The notes below the pieces were generated by a model. It ran no database searches. It saw only the letters and a program-made list of their open reading frames with translations, and had not been told where the DNA came from. This document shows positions 1-5,745 of a DNA stretch of 5,745 bases, in pieces. A program made the position numbers and the translations under genes. The stretch spans positions 9,633-15,377 of the forward strand of contig DGAQ01000055.1 in assembly GCA_002382445.1 (NCBI GenBank). The letters run 5' to 3'. The DNA comes from Porticoccaceae bacterium UBA4026. GTDB lineage: Bacteria; Pseudomonadota; Gammaproteobacteria; Pseudomonadales; Porticoccaceae. Position 1 is the stretch's first letter; each line of letters starts with the position of its first letter.

Positions 1-160
1 AACGACTTATCTGATAGGGCGAATCACCATCCATCATTTTAAGCCAGCCAAGTACTCTATCTGCCTGATTGGCTATATTTTTCGCATCATGGTCAAAGAC
101 TAAATCATAGTCAGCTCGGCTGGCGTGGTCCATTGCAGTAAAAGATACAGTTTCAGACAA
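1..160 (-). CDS. HD-domain oxygenase-like protein (TmpB/PhnZ type), N-terminal 53 codons only
   Basis: This is the start of a minus-strand gene that runs off the left edge of the window. The likely start is a TTG at 160-158. An AGAGGTGA ribosome binding site lies just before it, and the gene overlaps the end of the upstream oxygenase gene by 8 bases (TTGTCTGA), which suggests translational coupling. An in-frame ATG at 133-131 has no ribosome binding site and would remove the conserved-looking VSFTAMD segment. The visible protein has VSFTAMD near residue 5, a DYDLV segment, an amphipathic stretch ADRVLGWLKMM and the end SPYQISR. From memory of the family, this is how small HD proteins begin just before their first metal-binding EHSLQ-type motif. 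Known members (TmpB, PhnZ) use a mixed-valence di-iron site to cleave the C-P bond of a 1-hydroxyphosphonate, releasing phosphate. None of the HD ligands are in the window, so the assignment rests on the N-terminus and on the partner gene. Confidence 0.7.
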   Translation of the reverse strand, partial: MSETVSFTAMDHASRADYDLVFDHDAKNIANQADRVLGWLKMMDGDSPYQISR

Positions 161-1298
161 GGGTCACCTCTGATTTACGCTTTAACTGTACTATCTTGTT
201 AGCGATATTGTCTAACTCAAAGTATGCATCCTGTAAGTGCCTTTTACCCGACGGAGTGAACGCTTCTCTAGCATGCAATACTCGGTGCGCCGCCACTAAC
301 AAAATTTGTCCCCCTTCCAACCTGAATGTACAACGCTGCATTGGGTCCGTAATGCGAACGCAGAGTTCATGATAGGCTTGATAAAACGCACTTACCCCCT
401 CCATCATTGGATCCATAGTTTGCATTAACTGATTGGAAAAACGCACGCTACTTATGCGACCTGCCGTGTCACATTTAATCATCGGCTCAACCGCATAAGT
501 TTCGTTAGCTTCATCAAACTCACGGAATGGCACCGCAAATCGACAAAGTATTTCAAAATAGTCTGGCCTTTCTTGACGCAATTTCTCAACGACGGCCCAC
601 GCGTCTACAATAATACTCCTCCCTCCTTCTACTTCATTTTCCAACATATGTAACGCCTGAGCGCTCGGAGGAAAACTGTAACTCGCAAAGTCATTATGTG
701 GAGGCAGAGCTAAAGGAGTATGCGCTATGTTATAGACATGAGTGTTGACACAAACGTTGTGAATTCGGTCAAAGAGCACCTCTCGAATCGGTCCCAACCG
801 CGGAGCTAATAGTTCGAGAGTCTCTAAGGCTTGAGGGGCTTTGTTGATAACAATAACACCGAAATCTAAAAACGACTGTATGGCCACAGTGGCGAAAGCA
901 TCATCAGATAAAAATTTCGTCCAAGCAAAGTACTCAGGCTGAAAGTTCTGCCCCCAGCTTAAAGGTGGTTGATGCCTAGGGCTAGAAAGCGCTAGAACTT
1001 CCTCAATATTAAAATTGGTCTGATGCCCATCGGGCCAGTTTATCCATAGAGTATTATCGCTAATACGTGCGTCGCTGGGGCTGATGTCAGCGGAAACATC
1101 GCTCAAAATAAACGATTTCTCTTGAGTTTCGGTAACACGGCAGGCATCGCAAGGGCAGTTATCGCGCAACCAAAGATGGGGCATTTCAAGTAATAACGCA
1201 CCCTCAGAGATAATTTTTACACAATTACTCTCCAAAATAGCCTGCATTCCACCGTAATTATCATAGTTGCTAGAGTTATTATTATTAGTTTGTGGCAT
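153..1298 (-). CDS. Gamma-butyrobetaine hydroxylase-like Fe(II)/2-oxoglutarate oxygenase (TmpA-like)
   Basis: A complete cytoplasmic 381-residue oxygenase of the TauD/TfdA superfamily, BBOX branch. Residues about 18-100 form the N-terminal DUF971-like zinc domain, with LWLRDNCPCDACR giving Cys48, Cys50 and Cys53, and His92 as the probable fourth ligand. Residues about 120-365 are the catalytic double-stranded beta-helix: iron ligands His201 and Asp203 (PPHNDF), LHML and GGRSIIVD as in the family, distal iron ligand His342 (RVLHAR), and Arg353 (GKRHLQDAY) as the probable 2-oxoglutarate carboxylate ligand. The first 17 residues are Asn-rich and look like an unstructured extension. The ATG has GAGG 8 bases upstream. 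The HD-type gene overlaps its stop codon. In TmpA/TmpB the hydroxylase converts 2-(trimethylamino)ethylphosphonate to its 1-hydroxy form and the HD enzyme splits this to glycine betaine and phosphate. A role in oxidative phosphonate breakdown is therefore inferred. Substrate identity is open, because the trimethylammonium-cage residues do not appear conserved. A true carnitine-pathway enzyme is less likely with an HD partner. Confidence 0.85.
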   Translation of the reverse strand: MPQTNNNNSSNYDNYGGMQAILESNCVKIISEGALLLEMPHLWLRDNCPCDACRVTETQEKSFILSDVSADISPSDARISDNTLWINWPDGHQTNFNIEEVLALSSPRHQPPLSWGQNFQPEYFAWTKFLSDDAFATVAIQSFLDFGVIVINKAPQALETLELLAPRLGPIREVLFDRIHNVCVNTHVYNIAHTPLALPPHNDFASYSFPPSAQALHMLENEVEGGRSIIVDAWAVVEKLRQERPDYFEILCRFAVPFREFDEANETYAVEPMIKCDTAGRISSVRFSNQLMQTMDPMMEGVSAFYQAYHELCVRITDPMQRCTFRLEGGQILLVAAHRVLHAREAFTPSGKRHLQDAYFELDNIANKIVQLKRKSEVTLV

Positions 1299-1432
1299 CT
1301 CAAAAACCTCAGTGTTACATCACGTTGTGGCGCCCAAAGTACCATACATTTCAGTGTTTAGAATACTTTTTTTTAACCCATTAAGGGCAGTAAATTACAG
1401 TAGTTTCTGCGACGTAAATTAGCCTAGGTTAG
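1299..1432 (-). promoter_or_regulatory. Upstream region of the oxygenase gene
   Basis: This 134-base stretch separates the amidohydrolase remnant from the oxygenase start and must hold the local leader, and probably the promoter, of the oxygenase/HD pair. The ribosome binding site GAGG is at 1310-1307 on the minus strand. The octamer TCAGTGTT (plus-strand reading) occurs at 1309-1316 and again at 1351-1358, 42 bases apart, about four helical turns. I found no convincing -35/-10 pair. The best candidate hexamers (TTTACA on the minus strand just inside the remnant, then a poor TAGGCT) are weak, so the exact promoter is not assigned. Confidence 0.3.
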
Positions 1433-1935
1433 CTACTCAGCAATGTAAACTAAAACTCCTTTTTTAATGATCTCTATGATTTTTATCTGTTTCAACCTGA
1501 AAGGCACAATATTCAAGGTATTATGATCTAGAATGGCCTTGTCAGCCCGCTTGCCTGCATCTACTGAACCCTTGCGAGACTCATCAAAATGCTGATGAGC
1601 CGACCTGACTTGTCATGGCTTTAAGACCGTTCATAGGCCGCGATCGCTGCGCTTTTCTTAAAACTGCACCACTCCCCTTAACTGCTCTATCTAATCGGCG
1701 CATAGAGTTGGGGAAGGTCACAGACGCATTGGAGTGTATGGAGAATTTAACATCGCTACCTCAAATCCAACCAGTAGGAGATATACTCTAAGGCCGCGCC
1801 GGTCCCGCCACGGAATCTCTATGCTAGTCACCACAGTAAAATGTGAGCATGAGATAAAGACAAGGAAAAATACCAGGCCTCTACATACTTGCTATCTGAT
1901 CAGCTCTTAAGAGCTGCCAATGAAAACCACTTTAA
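1433..1935 (-). pseudogene. Decayed C-terminal fragment of a YtcJ/AepA-like amidohydrolase (Amidohydro_3)
   Basis: Reading the minus strand by eye recovers the C-terminal third of an Amidohydro_3 protein in pieces. From 1603 to the TAG at 1435-1433 one frame is open for 56 residues and contains QHFDESRKGS, AGKRADKAILDHN and KGVLVYIAE, the hallmark family ending (normally like QHFEEDRKGS..GKLADLVILD..VY). A 1-base frame change near 1604 leads to the other frame, 1922-1605, with RADQIASM, GIFP, TFYCGD, HRDSV, SISPTGW, DVKFSIHS, SVTFPNSMRRLD, GSGAVL and GLKAMT, all in family order. That frame is broken by TAG at 1883-1881, TAG at 1826-1824, TAG at 1790-1788 and TGA at 1763-1761. A further frame change near 1921 links KVVFI upstream. 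The family His before TFYWGD reads Leu, and the Asp of HSDAPVT reads Asn, so metal-site residues are lost. Intact members have roughly 550-600 residues, so the first two thirds are missing. Faint similarity may continue to about 2010. It ends 134 bases before the oxygenase start, in the same direction. Confidence 0.85.
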
Positions 1936-2164
1936 AGTATGTCCATCAATTGACCCAGAGTACTAGCGTCTACAATTCAGCTAAATTCGCTCTCTATTGA
2001 TATACTAAATTACTCGGCGTTCAATCTAGCTAATATCAGATACTCTTTTGGCAATAATCAATAACTATTGGTCGTTGAACTTAACAGCCTGAGATGTTGA
2101 TCTCAATAATTGAAATTTTCGTACACCCATCTGTCATCCAGCATGGTTTTAAGGGGGATTTATT
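1936..2164. other. Non-coding spacer upstream of the DUF6482-type gene
   Basis: No intact gene is visible here on either strand. The left part (to about 2010) may carry the last traces of the decayed amidohydrolase: a minus-strand reading gives fragments such as RANLAEL that could correspond to the family's HANGDAA segment, but this is too weak to claim. The right part, from about 2075, holds the probable promoter and leader of the plus-strand gene that starts at 2165. Confidence 0.4.
2081..2110 (+). promoter_or_regulatory. Candidate sigma-70 promoter for the DUF6482-type gene
   Basis: TTAACA at 2081-2086 (five of six matches to TTGACA) and AATAAT at 2105-2110 (five of six matches to TATAAT) are 18 bases apart. 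Transcription would begin near 2117 and leave a leader of about 48 bases before the TTG start. The palindrome TCAATAATTGA (2103-2113) overlaps the -10 box and could be a small operator, or could be chance in AT-rich DNA. It is judged by eye only. Confidence 0.4.
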
Positions 2165-2470
2165 TTGTCTATAACATTATCCAAACTGCAAAAATACTTC
2201 TCAGTGGAAAAACTCATCTACCATTCAATAGACCTTAGCCTGTACAAAGTTTCCGCCGTAGTCGAGGGTGAGGAGCATTACATTACCGACGAAAAGGGTA
2301 AATTCCTGCGCTCAGTCAATTTAATTGAGCTACAAAAATTATTGCAGAACCTACCAACTATAAAATCAGTTTTACGACATACTAGTGCTTATGATGAGAT
2401 GATTGGTGGGCCAGAAAAGATTTCGTCGAATTTGCTCGAAGTACCGCTGGCTGACAACGAATTATATTAG
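2165..2470 (+). CDS. DUF6482 family protein, function unknown
   Basis: A small cytoplasmic protein of 101 residues with no signal peptide or membrane segment. It starts at a TTG preceded by the strong purine run AAGGGGGAT with suitable spacing, which decides this start. The sequence fits the DUF6482 family as I remember it: an N-terminal helix (LSKLQKYF), a DLSLYKVSAVVEG strand pair, an ITDEKGKFLRS hairpin, a short helix (LIELQKLLQNL), and the hallmark SAYDEMIG at about residues 74-81 near the C-terminus, followed by LLEVPL. The family is common in gammaproteobacteria such as Pseudomonas and has no established function. The TonB-dependent receptor gene begins 60 bases downstream on the same strand with no clear terminator between, so the two may be co-transcribed. 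An AT-rich TATAAA at 2482-2487 could give the receptor gene its own promoter, but lacks a good -35 box. Confidence 0.75.
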   Translation: MSITLSKLQKYFSVEKLIYHSIDLSLYKVSAVVEGEEHYITDEKGKFLRSVNLIELQKLLQNLPTIKSVLRHTSAYDEMIGGPEKISSNLLEVPLADNELY

Positions 2471-2530
2471 CCAGTACTGACTATAAAAATATTAATAGGG
2501 CCAACAGCCAAAGCGAGTTTGTAGATAAAT

Positions 2531-4627
2531 ATGATCAATAAAATGTATTCAAAGATAATAACGGCCATTGCCCTTTCTTTAGTTCTTTTACCCTCTTATG
2601 CCGATGATGAATCGCTATTGGCACTCTCTAAAGAGCTCACTTCAGGTGACGCTTTCATAGAGACAATTGTCGTCACAGGTCGTCGGGACAATCAGATTGC
2701 TGAGAATTTGATCGGTTCCCTAGGCCGTGTTGGTCCTGAAGAAATAGAGCGGATGGGCCACGCACATATTAGCCAAGCGGCCTCACGGTTAGCTGGAGTT
2801 TGGTTAAGTCGCGGTAATGGTCAAGAGGTATTAGCCGCCGTGCGCTCACCGGTATTTACTGGGGCTGGCAGCTGTGCCGAGATCTTAACGAGCGAAGATG
2901 GCCTGCCAATTCGACCCACTGGCATGTGTAATGTCAATCAGCTGTTTGAAGTCAACTCAGAACAGGCTTCAGCCTTAGAAATTTGGCGCGGCCCAGGCAC
3001 TGTTTTTTATGGCTCAAACGCCATGCACGGCGTTATTAATGTGGTATCACCGAATATTACTCGCAATTACCTATCTCTGCAGACCGGCAGTCATGATTAC
3101 CATCGAGCCAAACTTGGCTGGAAAGGCGCACGAGGAAATCAGGAATGGCAAATAGCGGCTAACGGTGTGAAAGATGGAGGATTCAAAGATCAATCTGGCT
3201 TTGACCAACAAAAAATTTCCCTGAAGCATCATTGGTCTAACAATGATCTGTCGGTTAAAACACATCTGTCTCACGTGAATTTAAACCAAGAGACAGCCGG
3301 TTATATCAAAGGTTTTGAATCCTATAAGGACTCTAGCCTCTGGAAAACCAATCCAAATCCAGAAGCCTACAGAGACGCCAATGCGACACGACTTTCATCC
3401 AATATTAGTGGAACGAACACCTCAGGTACCTGGCAGCTAACGCCTTATATTCGAAAAAGTTCGATGAAGTTTTTACAACACTATTTGCCAGGCCAACCAA
3501 CCGAAGCTAACGGGCAGAAAAGTGCCGGTGTTCAATCGAGCTACCAAATACCCATTACTGAACACTTTAAACTTTGGGCCGGAGCAGACCTTGAATGGGC
3601 TGATATGTGGGTAGAGGAATTTCAAGACAACTCTCTAGGCTCGCCAGATAATGTTCGCTACCAAGGTCAGCATTATGACTTTGAAGTCAATAGTCATCAG
3701 TTTGCTCTCTTTGCAAACGCCGAATGGGAACTCCTCGAAAGAGTCACAATCGAAGCAGGATTGCGCTATGAATCCTTGGATTATGACTACACAAACAATA
3801 TGATCGACGGCAGCACCCGCGATGATGGGACAGACTGCAACTCGAACGACGGCAGTTGTCAATATTATCGCCCGAGTGACCGATCTGATAAAACTGACGA
3901 CATCAATTTTCAGCTTGGCGTTGAACTCGACCTCACGACGGCTGTTTCAGTCTACACGCGACTATCTAGCGCCTATCGAGCACCACAAATAAACGAGTTA
4001 TACCGCCTCCAGAAAGAACAGGAGATAACAACCATCAAACCTGAACAGCTAGACAGCATCGAGGCGGGCGTTCGATATCGGGCAAAACAATGGTACGTAG
4101 AGCTGGCCGTTTACAGCATGGACAAAGATCAAGTCATTGTTAATGACTCTAATAGTTACATTGTTAATGACGGTCAGACAAGCCACCAAGGTATTGAATG
4201 GAAGCTACGTCATCAACTAAACCAGGACTGGCAGGTAACCTCTACAGGCGCCTGGTCTAAACATCAATACAGCTATGACCGTCTGTTTAACGGCACGACG
4301 ATTGATGGCAATGATATTGATACCGCCCCGCGCTGGCAGGGTGGCGCGCAATTGCTCTGGGAACCGTCAGAGCAAATTACAGCTGAATTGGAGTGGGTTT
4401 ACTTAGGCAAGTATTTCCTCGACCCTCAAAATTCTCAAGAATATTCAGGACATAATATGTTCAACTTAACCCTGCAAAAACGCTATACCCAGTGGGATCT
4501 TAGATTACAGATTACTAACTTAACTGACCGACGCGTCGCGGATCGAGCAGACTATGCCTTTGGTAGTTATCGCTATTTTGTTGGTGAAGGGCGAGGGTTT
4601 TCATTAGAATTAAAACGTCAATTTTAA
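2531..4627 (+). CDS. TonB-dependent outer-membrane receptor, ligand unknown
   Basis: A complete 698-residue receptor for energy-dependent uptake across the outer membrane. Residues 1-24 are a Sec signal peptide (Lys residues, hydrophobic IITAIALSLVLLP, probable cut after SYA). ETIVVTG at 44-50 is a good TonB box. The plug domain spans about 53-175 and shows the conserved EIWRGPGTVFYGSNAMHGVI segment (about 150-169). Residues about 180-698 form the 22-strand beta-barrel, with SVYTRLSSAYRAPQINELY near the middle of its second half and the terminal Phe of ELKRQF that the BAM machinery recognises. Two Cys pairs stand out: Cys115/Cys133 in the plug and Cys436/Cys443 in an Asp-rich barrel loop. The length is normal for the BtuB/CirA-like group. 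The ligand (siderophore, vitamin or other) cannot be read from sequence. No Fur box or B12 riboswitch is evident upstream. No strong ribosome binding site precedes the ATG at 2531; an in-frame ATG at 2543 is a possible alternative. Confidence 0.93.
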   Translation: MINKMYSKIITAIALSLVLLPSYADDESLLALSKELTSGDAFIETIVVTGRRDNQIAENLIGSLGRVGPEEIERMGHAHISQAASRLAGVWLSRGNGQEVLAAVRSPVFTGAGSCAEILTSEDGLPIRPTGMCNVNQLFEVNSEQASALEIWRGPGTVFYGSNAMHGVINVVSPNITRNYLSLQTGSHDYHRAKLGWKGARGNQEWQIAANGVKDGGFKDQSGFDQQKISLKHHWSNNDLSVKTHLSHVNLNQETAGYIKGFESYKDSSLWKTNPNPEAYRDANATRLSSNISGTNTSGTWQLTPYIRKSSMKFLQHYLPGQPTEANGQKSAGVQSSYQIPITEHFKLWAGADLEWADMWVEEFQDNSLGSPDNVRYQGQHYDFEVNSHQFALFANAEWELLERVTIEAGLRYESLDYDYTNNMIDGSTRDDGTDCNSNDGSCQYYRPSDRSDKTDDINFQLGVELDLTTAVSVYTRLSSAYRAPQINELYRLQKEQEITTIKPEQLDSIEAGVRYRAKQWYVELAVYSMDKDQVIVNDSNSYIVNDGQTSHQGIEWKLRHQLNQDWQVTSTGAWSKHQYSYDRLFNGTTIDGNDIDTAPRWQGGAQLLWEPSEQITAELEWVYLGKYFLDPQNSQEYSGHNMFNLTLQKRYTQWDLRLQITNLTDRRVADRADYAFGSYRYFVGEGRGFSLELKRQF

Positions 4628-4660
4628 ATACTCTCTCTCAAACAATAACGAAGCGCCGGT

Positions 4661-4690
4661 GAGCGTCAAATAGCCGTATTTTAGTCGCTT
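4661..4690 (+). terminator. Weak hairpin after the receptor gene, possible terminator
   Basis: AGCG (4662-4665) can pair with CGCT (4686-4689) and AAATA (4668-4672) with TATTT (4677-4681), around a GCCG loop and with an internal bulge. The following bases (TTAATT) are only a poor U tract. It lies 34 bases after the receptor stop codon, where a terminator is expected, but the structure is not strong. Confidence 0.2.
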
Positions 4691-4778
4691 AATTGGCATT
4701 AAAAATAGGGTTTCTAGGCACCCGCGGCTCAAAACTTGGTGTTCGCCTGTTTATCCGTAAATGTCCTTAGCCGATACG

Positions 4779-4806
4779 CTGAATTCTCACTCAACTATGG
4801 CATAAT
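4779..4806 (+). promoter_or_regulatory. Candidate promoter for mutS
   Basis: CATAAT at 4801-4806 matches five of six bases of the -10 consensus, and CTGAAT at 4779-4784 is a weak -35 at 16-base spacing (three of six). Transcription would start near 4813, giving a leader of about 44 bases before the mutS ATG. The heptamer GAATTCT occurs at 4781-4787 and 4815-4821, flanking the -10 box; I see no reason to treat it as a known operator. Confidence 0.3.
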
Positions 4807-4856
4807 TACCCTAAGAATTCTGGCTACCCCAACAGGCACTAACTTTAGACTTTTTT

Positions 4857-5745
4857 ATGACAAACCAACCGAAGACTGAACATACGCCAATGATGCAGCA
4901 GTACCTGCGCATCAAAGCAGAGCATCCTAACGATATTATGTTTTACCGTATGGGTGACTTTTACGAATTGTTCTTCGAGGATGCCAAACAAGCGAGTCAA
5001 CTACTGGACATTACGCTCACAGCCCGAGGTAAAGCCAATGGAAACCCCATTCCAATGTGCGGTGTGCCCTACCATGCAGTAGAAGGCTATCTTGCAAAGC
5101 TCGTAAAACAGGGTCTTTCCGTAGCAATTTGTGAGCAAATTGGTGATCCCCAGACCAGCAAAGGCCCCGTTGAGCGTAAAGTGATGCGGGTTTTAACTCC
5201 GGGAACACTAACGGACGAAGCCTTGTTGGACGACCGTAGCGATAGTCTTTTAGCCTCTATAAATTGCCAGGATGATCAGTTTGGCATTGCCACTTTAGAT
5301 ATGAGCAGTGGTCAATTTCAACTCATGCAAGTGACAAGCAATGAAGAATTACACAGTGAACTACAGCGTTTAAATCCCGTCGAAATATTGATTTCAGAAG
5401 AGCTAACTGATTTAGATTTCATCAACAACCGTTCTGGCGTTAGGCGTCGAGGGCCCTGGGAATTTGAGTTGGATAATGCCCACCGAACACTCAACAAACA
5501 CTTTGGAACAAAAGATTTAGCCGGCTTTGGCTGCAACCATCTGCCGGTAGGCATAGGCGCAGCAGGATGTCTGTTGCAGTATGCACGAGATACTCAGCGC
5601 GGCGCCCTACCACACATTCGCAGCCTCACTGCTGAAAACCGAGATGACTCAGTCATGTTAGACGCCGCAACTAGGCGCAATCTTGAGCTCGACACCAATC
5701 TGTCCGGAGGTATTGAAAACACGCTATTGGCTGTTCTGGATAATA
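4857..5745 (+). CDS. mutS: DNA mismatch repair protein MutS, N-terminal part
   Basis: This is the first 296 codons of mutS; the window ends inside the gene (full proteins have about 850-880 residues). MutS forms a dimer that binds mismatches and small loops and starts methyl-directed repair with MutL. The N-terminus HTPMMQQYLRIKAEHP is nearly the same as in E. coli. The mismatch-binding domain (about 1-115) has the Phe-Tyr-Glu wedge in GDFYELF at residues 35-37, then PMCGVPYHAVEGYL and AICEQIGDP. The connector domain follows from about residue 125, starting after RKVMRVLTPGT. The core domain begins near the window end (LDAATRRNLEL, then SGGIENTLL). Residues for ATP binding lie outside the window. 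The ATG is preceded by six T bases and no clear Shine-Dalgarno sequence, but the match to E. coli from residue 9 onward supports this start. Minus-strand open frames opposite this gene are shadows. Confidence 0.97.
   Translation, partial: MTNQPKTEHTPMMQQYLRIKAEHPNDIMFYRMGDFYELFFEDAKQASQLLDITLTARGKANGNPIPMCGVPYHAVEGYLAKLVKQGLSVAICEQIGDPQTSKGPVERKVMRVLTPGTLTDEALLDDRSDSLLASINCQDDQFGIATLDMSSGQFQLMQVTSNEELHSELQRLNPVEILISEELTDLDFINNRSGVRRRGPWEFELDNAHRTLNKHFGTKDLAGFGCNHLPVGIGAAGCLLQYARDTQRGALPHIRSLTAENRDDSVMLDAATRRNLELDTNLSGGIENTLLAVLDN

Noticed and set aside
1329..1344. Sigma-54-like TGG...GC on the minus strand upstream of the oxygenase
   Set aside because: GG and GC have acceptable spacing, but the remaining consensus positions fit poorly and no enhancer-binding site or regulator is visible.
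1580..1599. Hairpin CTCATCA/TGATGAG as a terminator or small RNA element; the CTGATGA also resembles a hammerhead core
   Set aside because: It lies in the QHFDES segment of the pseudogene. There is no T tract and no GAAA element to complete a hammerhead.
1674..1713. Imperfect stem from CCCC to GGGG, considered as a short integron attC site
   Set aside because: Core sites do not fit RYYYAAC/GTTRRRY, the length is too short, there is no cassette context, and the stretch is decayed coding sequence.
1615..1791. Plus-strand open frame of 58 residues
   Set aside because: It has no ribosome binding site, no recognised motif, and is antisense to the recognisable minus-strand pseudogene.
1901..1916. 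Perfect 16-base palindrome CAGCTCTTAAGAGCTG as a possible operator
   Set aside because: It falls inside the amidohydrolase remnant, where it encodes the family-like QLLRAD stretch on the minus strand, so former coding sequence explains it.
2051..2071. Fur-box-like AT-rich stretch with the inverted repeat CAATA/TATTG
   Set aside because: Only about half of the 19 consensus positions match when aligned by eye, as expected for AT-rich DNA.
2131..2137. CTGTCAT, a half-site of the PhoB box, tempting given the phosphonate genes
   Set aside because: The expected second repeat 11 bases to either side is not there, and it lies next to the DUF6482-type gene rather than the oxygenase pair.
3071..3862. 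Minus-strand open frames opposite the receptor gene
   Set aside because: They have no recognisable protein content or ribosome binding sites and are shadows of the well-supported receptor reading frame.

Overview
The window looks like a chromosomal segment from a gammaproteobacterium, probably a marine or other aquatic one. The mutS start is very close to the E. coli protein, the DUF6482-type protein is typical of Pseudomonas-like gammaproteobacteria, and base composition is moderate. The habitat is inference; nothing in the sequence names a genus.

Left part, minus strand (1-1298). Two genes overlap by 8 bases: a 381-residue gamma-butyrobetaine-hydroxylase-like Fe(II)/2-oxoglutarate oxygenase, then the first 53 codons of a protein that resembles the N-terminus of HD-domain mixed-valence di-iron oxygenases. 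This oxygenase plus HD pairing is the architecture of TmpA/TmpB, which hydroxylate a 2-aminoethylphosphonate-type compound and then oxidatively cleave its C-P bond. The HD gene leaves the window before its metal ligands. The substrate pocket of the oxygenase looks different from the betaine-binding enzymes.

Middle gap (1299-2164). This 866-base stretch has no intact gene but is not empty. On the minus strand, about 1433-1935 is the decayed C-terminal third of a YtcJ/AepA-like amidohydrolase (Amidohydro_3). It reads in two frames with at least four in-frame stops, two frame changes and lost catalytic residues. It lies directly upstream of the oxygenase gene in the same direction, so it may be a lost member of the same operon. 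The rest of the gap holds short upstream regions, with a plausible promoter for the next plus-strand gene.

Right part, plus strand (2165-5745). A small DUF6482-type protein of unknown function is followed 60 bases later by a complete TonB-dependent outer-membrane receptor of 698 residues, whose ligand cannot be told from sequence. After a 229-base spacer comes mutS (DNA mismatch repair), cut by the window end after 296 codons. The receptor and the phosphonate-type pair are divergent and separated by the pseudogene, so a functional link between them is only a possibility.
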